From an uncultured Coriobacteriaceae bacterium (GTDB lineage Bacteria; Actinomycetota; Coriobacteriia; Coriobacteriales; Eggerthellaceae), in NCBI GenBank assembly GCA_937937585.1, contig CALDCB010000005.1, positions 1 to 64,000 of the forward strand: DNA of 64,000 nt. Reading direction: 5' to 3'. Positions 1-8,352 of this stretch are shown piece by piece. The notes beneath the pieces were generated by a model. That model did no database searches, was not told the origin of the DNA, and saw only the letters and a program-made list of their open reading frames with translations. The translations under genes were made by a program, and so were the position numbers. Each line of letters starts with the position of its first letter. Positions within the stretch are counted from its first letter, which is position 1.

Positions 1-10
1 GCTCGCGCAG

Positions 11-60
11 GGCGCTTCCCAGCGCCACAAGGGGCCGCCTCCGGGCGGCCCCTTCTTTCG
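11..60 (+). terminator. Terminator of an upstream transcript (small hairpin plus intrinsic terminator)
   Basis: A perfect 9-bp GC stem (31-39 with 44-52, loop TCCG) is followed by TTCTTT. A smaller hairpin (11-16 with 21-26) lies just before it. No reading frame has a stop codon between position 1 and the hairpin, so the transcript ending here either has its stop codon left of the window or is a non-coding RNA. Confidence 0.75.
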
Positions 61-65
61 CCCCA

Positions 66-99
66 GGGCCCCGGGAGACCGGGGCCCTTCCTCGTTTTC
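66..99 (+). terminator. Second tandem intrinsic terminator
   Basis: A 9-bp perfect GC stem (66-74 with 79-87) closes a GAGA tetraloop and is followed by TTCCTCGTTTTC. It backs up the hairpin at 31-52 and insulates the phosphate operon from upstream transcription. Confidence 0.75.
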
Positions 100-128
100 T
101 AGGCAAACTTCAATACCAGGCGCGTTGT

Positions 129-161
129 TTGTAAAGCAACTGTAAGACCAGGTCATAAGCT
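129..161 (+). promoter_or_regulatory. Candidate PHO box (three 11-bp direct repeats) upstream of pstS
   Basis: Three consecutive 11-bp units (129-139, 140-150, 151-161) carry TGTAAAG, TGTAAGA and TCATAAG at the same register. An 11-bp direct-repeat spacing is the hallmark of PhoB/PhoP binding sites. A TAATAT at 206-211 could be the -10 of an activator-dependent promoter without a good -35. The operon encodes two PhoB-like regulators, so autoregulation by phosphate starvation is the natural reading. Inferred from spacing only. Confidence 0.4.
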
Positions 162-276
162 CGTCAGCGTCTTGCAATCAGACAACTGGCCTTAATGGCT
201 GCTTGTAATATTCCTTTTCGAAGATGCATTGATTTTCGTTCAGGCATCAACGTAATCTCGAAAGGGGAAATTGATC

Positions 277-1230
277 ATGCAGGTCAAAAATATGAGCCGT
301 CGTAATTTCATTGGTGCAGCAGCTGCATCTATGATGGGTGTCGCCGCTGTGAGCCTCGCGGGCTGCGGCAACAACGGTGGCGGCTCTGCTGCTGCGGGTA
401 GCGCTTCTGCTTCCGCCGGCTCTTCCAAAGCGCTTTCTGGCACCATTACCGCTGTTGGCTCCACTGCTTTGCAGCCGCTGTGCGAGGCTGCAGCCGAGCA
501 GTTCATGGAGAAGAACTCCGGTGTTCAGATCACTGTCCAGGGCGGTGGCTCCGGTCAGGGCATCACGCAGATTACTCAGGGTGCCGTTCAGATCGGCAAC
601 TCCGATGTCTTTGCTGAAACAAAGGTCAAGGATGCTGCTGACCTCAAGAAGATCACCGACAACAAAGTTTGCATTGTCGGTATGGGCCCGATCGTCAATA
701 AGGACGTTACTGTTGACGATCTGACCATCGAGCAATTGAAGCAGATCTTCACCGGCGAGGTTACCAACTGGAGCCAAGTCGGCGGTGCAAACGCAGAGAT
801 CACCGTCATCAACCGCGCTTCTGGCTCCGGCACTCGCGCAACTTTCGAAGCTGCCGTTCTTGGCGATACGAAGGTTCCTGATTCGTTCAAGCCGCAAGAG
901 CAGGACTCTTCGGGTACCGCTGCGAAGATGGTCGCAAGTACTCCTGGCGCAATCTCCTACGTCGCATTCTCTTACTACGATGACACGTTCAAGGCTTTGA
1001 AGGTCGGCGGCGTTGCTCCCGAAGCCAAGAACGTCGAGGACAACTCTTGGACCATCTGGGCTTATGAGCACATGTACACCGCCGCTGATCCTGATGAGGC
1101 AACCAATGCTTTCATTGAATACATGATGAGCGACGAAGTTCAGCGTGGCCTGGTTGAGGAGCAAGGCTACATCTCTGTTTCCGGCATGAAGATCGAGAAG
1201 GACGCGTCCGGTAAGGTGTCGAACAAATAA
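277..1230 (+). CDS. pstS: PstS, phosphate ABC transporter substrate-binding lipoprotein
   Basis: Extracytoplasmic phosphate-binding protein of the Pst high-affinity uptake system, 317 residues. The N terminus carries a twin-arginine motif (SRRNF, residues 7-11), a hydrophobic stretch and a lipobox SLAGC with Cys30 as the lipidation site, so it is probably a Tat-exported lipoprotein. The mature part has the typical phosphate-loop signatures GSTALQPL and RASGSGTR. I chose ATG 277 because AAAGGGG at 261-267 is 9 nt upstream; the in-frame TTG at 271 is too close to that site. First gene of a nine-gene operon; its stop codon overlaps the pstC start. Confidence 0.96.
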   Translation: MQVKNMSRRNFIGAAAASMMGVAAVSLAGCGNNGGGSAAAGSASASAGSSKALSGTITAVGSTALQPLCEAAAEQFMEKNSGVQITVQGGGSGQGITQITQGAVQIGNSDVFAETKVKDAADLKKITDNKVCIVGMGPIVNKDVTVDDLTIEQLKQIFTGEVTNWSQVGGANAEITVINRASGSGTRATFEAAVLGDTKVPDSFKPQEQDSSGTAAKMVASTPGAISYVAFSYYDDTFKALKVGGVAPEAKNVEDNSWTIWAYEHMYTAADPDEATNAFIEYMMSDEVQRGLVEEQGYISVSGMKIEKDASGKVSNK

Positions 1231-2150
1231 TGAGCTCTCGTACCCCTAAGGCACGAATCGAGCTTCGGGGCAAAATGGTCACGGGCGCATGCATTGCGTT
1301 CGTGGCCTTGCTTGTTATCGTGCTGGTTTTCATGGTTGCTCAGCGAGGCATCGCGACTTTCACGGTTGACGGCGTGAGCCTCGGTGCTTTCTTGACAGGG
1401 ACGACCTGGAACCCCCATCAATCGGACGCTGCTGGCATGCCCACCGTAGGCGCTCTTCCCATGATCTCAGGTTCCTTTGCGGTTATGCTTCTGTCGACGC
1501 TGTTTGCTTTGCCAATCGCTATAGGTTCAGCGATTTTCGTCGTCGAGATAGCTCCTGGATTCGGTCGTAAGGTCTTCCAGCCGCTCATTGAACTGCTTGT
1601 GGGAATCCCCTCAGTTGTATACGGTTTGATCGGCTTGACCATCATCGTCGCTTGGGTGCGCGGCGCTGCCGCTTCGCTTGGTCAAACCATTACCGGTTTC
1701 GGCGTATTCTCAAGCGCGATCGTCCTGGCCATCATGATCCTTCCGACAATCACGTCGCTTTCCATTGATGCGCTTGCGGCTGTTCCGCGCGAGTATCGTG
1801 AAGGCTCCTACGCGCTTGGTTGCACTAGGTGGCAGACAATTTGGAACGTCGTGCTTCGAAGCGCGGCACCTTCTCTTATGACTGCGGTCATCCTTGGTAT
1901 GACGCGCGCGTTCGGTGAGGCCCTTGCGGTGCAGATGGTTATCGGCAACGCGGCTCAGATGCCAACGAGTTTGTTTACGCCAGCGTCGACGTTGACCTCG
2001 GTTTTGACCATGGGAATGGGCAACGAGGCCATGGGCACCGTCTACAACGACGTTCTTTGGTCCCTGGCGCTTCTGCTGATGCTGATGTCGCTGGTTTTCA
2101 TCTTGGTGATCCATCTTATCGGCAACAAGGGGGCGCATAAGAATGGTTAG
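1230..2150 (+). CDS. pstC: PstC, phosphate ABC transporter permease
   Basis: Inner-membrane permease subunit (306 residues) that pairs with PstA to form the phosphate channel. It has an N-terminal membrane anchor (about residues 17-37), a periplasmic loop and a BPD_transp_1 core of hydrophobic helices. The EAA loop that docks on the ATPase is visible as the REYREGSYALGCTRW region. The ATG overlaps the pstS stop (TAATG), implying translational coupling. Length and order (pstS-pstC-pstA-pstB) are standard for the family. Confidence 0.96.
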   Translation: MSSRTPKARIELRGKMVTGACIAFVALLVIVLVFMVAQRGIATFTVDGVSLGAFLTGTTWNPHQSDAAGMPTVGALPMISGSFAVMLLSTLFALPIAIGSAIFVVEIAPGFGRKVFQPLIELLVGIPSVVYGLIGLTIIVAWVRGAAASLGQTITGFGVFSSAIVLAIMILPTITSLSIDALAAVPREYREGSYALGCTRWQTIWNVVLRSAAPSLMTAVILGMTRAFGEALAVQMVIGNAAQMPTSLFTPASTLTSVLTMGMGNEAMGTVYNDVLWSLALLLMLMSLVFILVIHLIGNKGAHKNG

Positions 2151-3060
2151 CGCGGGAATGGAAGCGCACGTTAAGCGCATCAGCAGGCAAGATAAAATCG
2201 CCACAGTCGTCCTGACGGCCATCGTTGGTTTTGTGATTGCCATGCTGGCAGCCATCGTTCTCTATATCTTGGTGTCGGGTGCGGGAAAGCTGTTCGACAT
2301 CTCATTTTTGACGGGTAAGCCGCAGCAGTTCAAAGCGGGCGGCGGTATCGGTCCCGAACTGTTTAACAGTTTCTACCTGTTGTTTTTAACGCTGCTGATC
2401 AGCGTGCCGATTTCGCTTGGCGCAGCGATCTTTCTTTCACAGTACGCGCCCGACAACTGGATGACTGCGGCGGCGAAGACGGCAATCGAGACGCTTTCGA
2501 GCCTTCCGTCGATCGTCGTTGGCTTGTTCGGCTTCTTGTTCTTCGTTCTGTACATGGGTTGGGGATTCTCGATCATCGCCGGTGCAGTGGCGCTGACCAT
2601 GTTCAACATCCCCATTCTCGTTCGCGTTATCCAGCAGGCGCTCGAAGACGTTCCCCGCAGTCAGCGCGACGCCGCGCTTGCCATGGGTTTGACTCGTTGG
2701 GAGGCAACTATTCATGTGCTCCTGCCCGCAGCCATGCCCGCCATTGTGACGGGAATCGTTTTGTCGGCGGGTCGCGTGTTCGGCGAAGCGGCGGCATTGA
2801 TCTTCACTGCGGGGCAGAGCGCTCCGGTTTTAGACTTCATGTGCTTCGACTTTTCGAGCCCATCATGCCCCTGGAACGTTTTTCGTCCCGCTGAAACCTT
2901 GGCGGTGCATATTTGGAAGATCAACAGTGAAGGCGTCGTGCCCGATTTGGAAGCCGTATCGAATGGTACGGCGGCAGTGCTGATGGTGTGCATCCTTGGC
3001 TTCAACGTGATCGCGCGTTTTGTCGGAAAGGCGTTGGAAAAGAGGTCGACCAGCGAATGA
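2143..3060 (+). CDS. pstA: PstA, phosphate ABC transporter permease
   Basis: Second permease subunit of the Pst transporter, 305 residues, with six predicted membrane segments and the EAA-type coupling loop VPRSQRDAALAMGLTRWEA. It contains the PstA-typical SLPSIVVGLFGF segment. The start overlaps the end of pstC by 8 nt; ATG 2158 is a possible alternative start. The stop overlaps the start of the first pstB, so pstCAB are translationally coupled. Confidence 0.96.
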   Translation: MVSAGMEAHVKRISRQDKIATVVLTAIVGFVIAMLAAIVLYILVSGAGKLFDISFLTGKPQQFKAGGGIGPELFNSFYLLFLTLLISVPISLGAAIFLSQYAPDNWMTAAAKTAIETLSSLPSIVVGLFGFLFFVLYMGWGFSIIAGAVALTMFNIPILVRVIQQALEDVPRSQRDAALAMGLTRWEATIHVLLPAAMPAIVTGIVLSAGRVFGEAAALIFTAGQSAPVLDFMCFDFSSPSCPWNVFRPAETLAVHIWKINSEGVVPDLEAVSNGTAAVLMVCILGFNVIARFVGKALEKRSTSE

Positions 3061-3836
3061 ACAATAAGGAAAAGCAGCAGGCGCTGGTTTCGACCAACGC
3101 ATTGACGGTGACGTACGGAACGCACGAGGCACTTCATGAAACGGCTTTGACGTTCGCGGAAGGCGAGGTGACGGCGCTGATCGGGCCGTCGGGTTGCGGC
3201 AAGTCGACGTTTTTGCGTTGTTTGAACTTGATGAATCGCGAAATTCCTACATGCAAGGTTGGCGGCGAGATCGATTACCACGGTCGCAACATCAACACGT
3301 CGCATGAGAATCTTTTCGAGCTGCGTAAGTCCATAGGCATGGTGTTTCAGCAGCCGACCCCGTTTCGCAAGTCGATTAGCGACAACATCCTTTTCGCACC
3401 GAAGCGTCATGGCTTGGTGGCAGGCAAGGAAGCTGCGGATGAGTTGGTCGAGGGATCTCTTCGTGCGGCGGCGCTTTGGGACGAGGTGAAGGACAAACTG
3501 GATAAAAGCGCCTATGCGCTTTCGGGTGGCCAGCAGCAGCGTTTGTGCATCGCGCGTACGCTGGCCATGCATCCGGACGTCGTTTTGTTCGACGAGCCGT
3601 GCAGCGCCCTCGATCCGATTTCGACGTTTGCGATAGAAGAGACCATTCGCGATATTGCCTCAACGGGGATCTGCTCGATCATCGTGACGCATAACATGGA
3701 GCAAGCGACGCGCGTTTCTGACAGGACGGCATATTTTTACCTGGGCGATATGGTTGAGACGGGCCCGACCAAGGAGATCTTCGGGTCGCCGAAGGATTCC
3801 CGTTTGCAGGATTACTTAAGCGGAAGGTTCGGGTGA
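3057..3836 (+). CDS. pstB: PstB (first copy), phosphate ABC transporter ATPase
   Basis: ATP-binding subunit of the Pst transporter, 259 residues. Walker A is GPSGCGKST, the ABC signature LSGGQQQRLC, Walker B VVLFDEP, and the H-loop VTHNM; all are intact. The Q-loop is FQQPTPFRKSI, less typical than the FQHPNPFPMSI of the next gene. I chose ATG 3057, which overlaps the pstA stop; a longer in-frame extension to 2988 lies inside pstA. It is followed directly by a second pstB, so the operon encodes two different ATPases. Confidence 0.95.
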   Translation: MNNKEKQQALVSTNALTVTYGTHEALHETALTFAEGEVTALIGPSGCGKSTFLRCLNLMNREIPTCKVGGEIDYHGRNINTSHENLFELRKSIGMVFQQPTPFRKSISDNILFAPKRHGLVAGKEAADELVEGSLRAAALWDEVKDKLDKSAYALSGGQQQRLCIARTLAMHPDVVLFDEPCSALDPISTFAIEETIRDIASTGICSIIVTHNMEQATRVSDRTAYFYLGDMVETGPTKEIFGSPKDSRLQDYLSGRFG

Positions 3837-4636
3837 TCGAAATGCTGTCAGAAGAAATCGCCGCAATGGAGCGGGATCTTTCAGATGCGCCGTCGATCAT
3901 ATCGCTTGAGCATTTCAACCTGTGGTACGACGATTTTCAGGCGCTGAAAGACATCTCGTTGGAGATCCCACGCAACAAAGTTACTGCTTTCATCGGCCCG
4001 TCGGGCTGCGGTAAGTCGACGTTGTTACGGACGTTCAACCGCATGTGCGACTTCGTTCCCAGCGTGAAAACTGAGGGAACGCTGCTTATGGGCGGGAGAA
4101 ACATCTTCTCAATGGATAGCAACGAGCTGCGTGTTTTGGTGGGAATGGTGTTTCAGCATCCCAATCCGTTTCCGATGAGCATCCGCGACAACATTTTGTA
4201 CGGCCCAAAACGAATGGGCAGGCTTTCCCGCGCCGATGCCGATGAGATCGTTGAACGCAGTTTACGAGACGCCGGTTTATGGGATGAGGTTAAGGACAAG
4301 CTAGGGCAAAGCGGACAAGGGATTTCGGGTGGTCAGCAGCAGCGCCTGTGCATTGCGAGGGCGCTTGCCGTGAACCCGCAGGTCCTGCTGATGGATGAAC
4401 CCACCAGCGCCCTTGACCCGATTTCGACCGGGCTTGTCGAAGAGCTGATGATGAGCTTAGCGGGCGATCATACTGTCGTTGTCGTTACGCACAACATGCA
4501 GCAGGCGGCTCGCGTTGCCGATAAAACCGCATTTTTCTACTTGGGTGAGCTTATCGAGGAGGGCCCGACGAAGCGTCTGTTCGCGGACCCGCGGGAGAAG
4601 CGCACCAACGATTACCTTACGGGAAGGTTCAGCTGA
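3833..4636 (+). CDS. pstB: PstB (second copy), phosphate ABC transporter ATPase
   Basis: Second ATPase subunit, 267 residues, clearly homologous to the preceding gene but diverged. Walker A GPSGCGKST, signature ISGGQQQRLC, Walker B VLLMDEP and the H-loop are all intact. It starts with GTG at 3833 overlapping the previous stop (GTGA); GGAAGG at 3822-3827 is correctly spaced for it, while ATG 3842 would be too far. The two PstB proteins could form a heterodimer under the PstC-PstA pair or serve alternately; tandem pstB genes are known in Bacillus. Confidence 0.95.
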   Translation: MIEMLSEEIAAMERDLSDAPSIISLEHFNLWYDDFQALKDISLEIPRNKVTAFIGPSGCGKSTLLRTFNRMCDFVPSVKTEGTLLMGGRNIFSMDSNELRVLVGMVFQHPNPFPMSIRDNILYGPKRMGRLSRADADEIVERSLRDAGLWDEVKDKLGQSGQGISGGQQQRLCIARALAVNPQVLLMDEPTSALDPISTGLVEELMMSLAGDHTVVVVTHNMQQAARVADKTAFFYLGELIEEGPTKRLFADPREKRTNDYLTGRFS

Positions 4637-5319
4637 TGCAGACTCGTACTGTTTATACGAAACAACTCGAAAGCCTTGATTCGCTTTTGTCGGATCTTGC
4701 AAGCAAGACGGCGCTCGATATTCGCAAGACCGCACGCGGTTTGGCGGGCGACAAAGCTTGTGCTCAGGAGATCTGTGAAGACGGCGCCGTCGTTTCGCGC
4801 ATGCGCTCGGACATCGAAGGACTTTGCCTTGACATCATGTTGATGCAGCAGCCCTTGATCGGAGCCGACCTCCGTTTCGTATCCGGGTCGTTCCGCGTTG
4901 TGAGCGACTTGTGCCATATTGCCGAGAAGGCGGCCTCTATTGCGAAGCTGGCCCAGCGCATTCCCGCTGAGACGTACTCGTCGCTTATCGTTCAGTTCGA
5001 CGAGGCTTCGGCTCGCGTAGCGGACATGGTGGATGCGGCCTATCTGTCTTTCAAGCAGTCAGATGAAGCGGCTGCGGAAAGGGTCTTCTTGATGGACGAC
5101 GCCGTCGACGAACTGTACCGCCAAGTGTCCCAGGCGGTTGTCGACCTGATCAGGAATGGCGACGCAGATGCCGAGTACTTGCCCGAAGTTTTGATGATCG
5201 CGAAGTACTACGAGCGCATGGGTGACGACGCCCAGCGCGTTGCTGCGTGGACGGTGTTTCGGGTTACCGGTGAGCATCGCGTTGCGGGCGGTCATAGGGT
5301 AAACTCGCTTGGAGAGTAG
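4636..5319 (+). CDS. phoU: PhoU, phosphate signalling protein
   Basis: Cytoplasmic, all-helical regulator (227 residues) that links the Pst transporter to the phosphate two-component kinase and keeps the Pho response off when phosphate is plentiful. Two repeated three-helix bundles are apparent, each with the acidic metal-binding type motif; AKYYERMGDDAQRVA near the C terminus is the family signature. ATG overlaps the second pstB stop (TGATG). Confidence 0.93.
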   Translation: MQTRTVYTKQLESLDSLLSDLASKTALDIRKTARGLAGDKACAQEICEDGAVVSRMRSDIEGLCLDIMLMQQPLIGADLRFVSGSFRVVSDLCHIAEKAASIAKLAQRIPAETYSSLIVQFDEASARVADMVDAAYLSFKQSDEAAAERVFLMDDAVDELYRQVSQAVVDLIRNGDADAEYLPEVLMIAKYYERMGDDAQRVAAWTVFRVTGEHRVAGGHRVNSLGE

Positions 5320-5358
5320 CGGCCGAATCGGACTTCGGCTGCACGGAAGGTGATACCG

Positions 5359-6066
5359 TTGGTCTACCTGGTCGAAGACGACGAGAACGTTCGCAATCTG
5401 GCGATTTACGCGCTGCGCCACGCGGGGATCCACTCCGAGGGGGCGGCGAACGATGTCGAGTTCAGGGAACTTTGTTCGAAGAAGCTTCCCGATGTGGTCG
5501 TGCTTGACGTCATGCTTCCTGGAACGGACGGCGTCGAGATCTTGCGTCGCATTAGGCGCACCCCAGGGCTTTCGCGCGTTCCGGTGATGATGGCGACGGC
5601 GAAGAACGCGGAGCTCGATATCGTTTCAGCGCTTGATGCGGGTGCGGATGAATACATCACGAAGCCTTACGGCATGATGGAGCTGGTCAGCCGTGTGAGG
5701 GCGCTGCTTCGTCGCGTTGGCGACTGGTCGACGCCCACCGATAACGAGAGTGCGTTGGTTGTCGGTCCGATTAGCGTGGTCCTTTCAAGCAGGTTTGCTT
5801 CATGCGAGGGTAAGGAGCTCGGGCTGACCATGCGCGAATTCGATTTGCTTGCGTACCTGATGCAGAACGCCGGCGAGGTTTTCTCGCGCGATGCGTTGCT
5901 GAAGAACGTGTGGGGTTGGGATTTCAGCGGCGGAAGCCGTACTGTGGACATGCATGTTCTGACATTAAGGCAGAAACTTGGCAACCACGCCGATATGATC
6001 GAAACGGTTCGAGGAGTGGGATATCGCCTGGTCAAAGATGTAGGCGAACATCCCAAGAGGGATTAA
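5359..6066 (+). CDS. PhoB/OmpR-type response regulator (first copy)
   Basis: Response regulator of 235 residues: receiver domain (about 1-115) with acidic pocket E6-D7-D8, phospho-acceptor Asp50 (LDVMLPG), switch Thr and conserved Lys (TKPYG), then a winged-helix DNA-binding domain with the recognition segment SRTVDMHVLTLRQKL. I chose TTG 5359 rather than GTG 5350: GGAAGG at 5345-5350 is 8 nt upstream and the product then begins MVYLVEDD, matching MIYYVEDD of the next gene. It sits between phoU and a second regulator, so it probably controls Pho genes. Confidence 0.9.
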   Translation: MVYLVEDDENVRNLAIYALRHAGIHSEGAANDVEFRELCSKKLPDVVVLDVMLPGTDGVEILRRIRRTPGLSRVPVMMATAKNAELDIVSALDAGADEYITKPYGMMELVSRVRALLRRVGDWSTPTDNESALVVGPISVVLSSRFASCEGKELGLTMREFDLLAYLMQNAGEVFSRDALLKNVWGWDFSGGSRTVDMHVLTLRQKLGNHADMIETVRGVGYRLVKDVGEHPKRD

Positions 6067-6083
6067 GGGAACGGGTTCAGCAG

Positions 6084-6776
6084 ATGATCTATTACGTTGA
6101 AGACGATGCGAACATTCGCGATCTTGCGATCTACGCGTTGAAGCAGGCAGGGTTCGAGGCTGTTGGATTCGCCGATGCGCCCGAGTTCTTCGCTGCCTGC
6201 AAGCGTCGCGTGCCCGAGCTCGTGCTTCTTGACATCATGCTGCCGGGCGTCGACGGGCTTGAGATCCTTCGCATTGTTCGCGACAACCCAGCTATGAAAC
6301 ATGTTCCTGTTATGATGCTTACCGCCAAAGGCACCGAATTCGACAAGGTGACGGGCCTTGATGCCGGCGCAGACGACTACTTGGCTAAGCCATTCGGCAT
6401 GATGGAGCTGGTAAGCCGCGTGAATGCTTTGCTGCGTCGCGCCCAGGCTCCGGCAACGGCTGCCGACGACAACTATGTGGTGGGCCCAATCGAGCTTTGC
6501 TCTTCCTCGCACACGGTCACTGCTGGCGGCGAGCCCGTGACGCTTACCCTGAAGGAGTTCGATCTGCTTCGTGCCCTGATGCGCCATGCGAACAGGGTGC
6601 TTACGCGCAGCATGCTTCTGGAGGAAGTGTGGGACACGTCGTTTGCCGGTGAAACACGCACGGTCGATGTTCATATCCAAACGCTTCGTCAGAAGCTGGC
6701 CGCAGCCTGCGAGGGGTCGGATGCGTGCATTCAAACCGTTCGTGGAGTTGGGTACTGCATCAAAGAGCAAGAATAG
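6084..6776 (+). CDS. PhoB/OmpR-type response regulator (second copy)
   Basis: A second OmpR/PhoB-class regulator (230 residues), paralogous to the preceding gene across the whole length. The acidic pocket, Asp50, the LTAKG switch Thr and the AKPFG Lys are all present, followed by a winged helix with TRTVDVHIQTLRQKL. ATG 6084 is chosen from alignment with its neighbour; an upstream in-frame extension lies inside the previous gene. Two regulators and one kinase in an operon suggest shared phosphorylation or a regulator pair with different targets. Confidence 0.92.
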   Translation: MIYYVEDDANIRDLAIYALKQAGFEAVGFADAPEFFAACKRRVPELVLLDIMLPGVDGLEILRIVRDNPAMKHVPVMMLTAKGTEFDKVTGLDAGADDYLAKPFGMMELVSRVNALLRRAQAPATAADDNYVVGPIELCSSSHTVTAGGEPVTLTLKEFDLLRALMRHANRVLTRSMLLEEVWDTSFAGETRTVDVHIQTLRQKLAAACEGSDACIQTVRGVGYCIKEQE

Positions 6777-6791
6777 GGGCGGAGGCGCCAT

Positions 6792-8189
6792 TTGAACCCG
6801 CGGATTGACAGCATGCATAGCCTTTCGGGGCGCATTTTCAGGAATGTCCTGGGTTTCACGCTTGCCGTCGTGTTGGCGTTTGCCGTCGCCCTGACCAGCA
6901 TCTTTTTTTTCATGTATGAACGCGATGCTGAAAGCAACTTGGTTGCTTCGGCCGAGCGTGCCGCCAGCATCTTGGAGGGTGTTCCCACGCAAGATGCCGC
7001 CACGATGCTGTCGGAGCAGTTCGAAGGCGCGATGCGCTTCACGCTGATCAGCAAGAACGGCTTAGTTCTGTACGACAACGAGGCCGATGCGTCGAAGATG
7101 GACAACCATGCGAATCGCCCCGAGGTTGAAGAGGCCGCGAAAAGCGGCGAATCCGAAACTGTTCGCTATTCGGCGACTTTGGGTACCGATACCGTTTACG
7201 CGGCGCGTCAGCTCAGTGACGGGCGCATCATTCGCCTTTCCGAGACGCGTCATTCCCTTGTCGCATTCCTTGGCGCGATGGTGCTTCCCGCGATCGCCCT
7301 GCTTGTGGTGGTGGCTGGCTTGGTGTTCCTTCTCTCGCGCCGCCTGACAAGCCGCATCATGAGTCCCATCAATGCGCTTGACGTCTCCAACCCGCTCGAT
7401 AACGAGATCTACGACGAGATGGAGCCGCTTCTGCGCCGGATCGATTTCCAACAAGCGCTTCTTCGTCAGCAGAACACCGAGCTTGCCAAGGCTGAGAGCA
7501 TGCGTCGCGACTTCTCCAGCAATGTCAGCCACGAGATGAAGACGCCCCTTCAGGTTATCAGCGGTTACGCCGAGCTGATGAAGGGCGGCATGCTTCCCTA
7601 TGAGGATTGCCAGAAGTTTGGTGGTTTGATCTACGACGAGGCGCAGGCTATGCGCGGTTTGATCGACGACGTCCTTACGCTCTCGAAGCTTGACGAAAGC
7701 GCCTTCGATAACGAGGGCGTGCCCATCGATCTGGGCGGGGTGGCGAAGTCCATGGCCGCGCGACTGCAAAGTTTCGCCGAAGAACGCGAGGTCGACGTAA
7801 TCGTGAAGGGTCCGGGAGCTTATATTTCGGGCAATGAGTCGCTTGCTGACGAAATGACGTACAACCTGATTGAGAACGGCATCCGGTATAACCACAAGGG
7901 CGGTAAGGTGACGGTTGAGGTTGACGAGACCGTCGGCCCTGATGGGAAGATGATGGCGCGCATGCGCGTCTCCGATACCGGTATGGGAATCCCTTCCGAC
8001 ATGTGCGACAAGGTGTTCGAGCGCTTCTTCCGCGTTGATAAAAGCCGTTCGAAGGAAACGGGTGGTACGGGTTTGGGCCTCGCCATCGTCAAGCACGCGG
8101 TCATGTATCACGGCGGCACCATCAAGGTGGACAGCGCCGAAGGGAAGGGCACCACGTTCACACTGCTTATTCCTGCGCTTGAGGGGTAG
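6792..8189 (+). CDS. PhoR-like sensor histidine kinase
   Basis: Membrane sensor kinase, 465 residues. Transmembrane segments at about 21-41 and 158-181 flank an extracytoplasmic domain of roughly 115 residues. The HisKA domain carries the phospho-acceptor His247 in SSNVSHEMKTPLQ, followed by a HATPase domain with N-box NLIENGIRYN, G1 DTGMGIP and G2 GGTGLGLAI. The start is TTG 6792, 6 nt after GGAGG (6781-6785). Being the only kinase in the phosphate operon, it presumably senses Pst/PhoU status and phosphorylates the two regulators upstream. Confidence 0.92.
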   Translation: MNPRIDSMHSLSGRIFRNVLGFTLAVVLAFAVALTSIFFFMYERDAESNLVASAERAASILEGVPTQDAATMLSEQFEGAMRFTLISKNGLVLYDNEADASKMDNHANRPEVEEAAKSGESETVRYSATLGTDTVYAARQLSDGRIIRLSETRHSLVAFLGAMVLPAIALLVVVAGLVFLLSRRLTSRIMSPINALDVSNPLDNEIYDEMEPLLRRIDFQQALLRQQNTELAKAESMRRDFSSNVSHEMKTPLQVISGYAELMKGGMLPYEDCQKFGGLIYDEAQAMRGLIDDVLTLSKLDESAFDNEGVPIDLGGVAKSMAARLQSFAEEREVDVIVKGPGAYISGNESLADEMTYNLIENGIRYNHKGGKVTVEVDETVGPDGKMMARMRVSDTGMGIPSDMCDKVFERFFRVDKSRSKETGGTGLGLAIVKHAVMYHGGTIKVDSAEGKGTTFTLLIPALEG

Positions 8190-8352
8190 GCCGGTCGGTG
8201 CGACTGTTTATTTCGTGGCAAAACCCCTGCGATCATCTGGGGTCATGCGCGCGTCTATATACTGAATGGGACCAATACGGACAAGGGACGCTGTTTGCCA
8301 AAGGCGAGGGGCTTTCGGCAAACAGCTTTCTGCATTCTCGGAGGGATCCCAC

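Noticed and set aside
271..276. TTG start for pstS
   Set aside because: Only 3 nt from the ribosome site; ATG 277 is better spaced.
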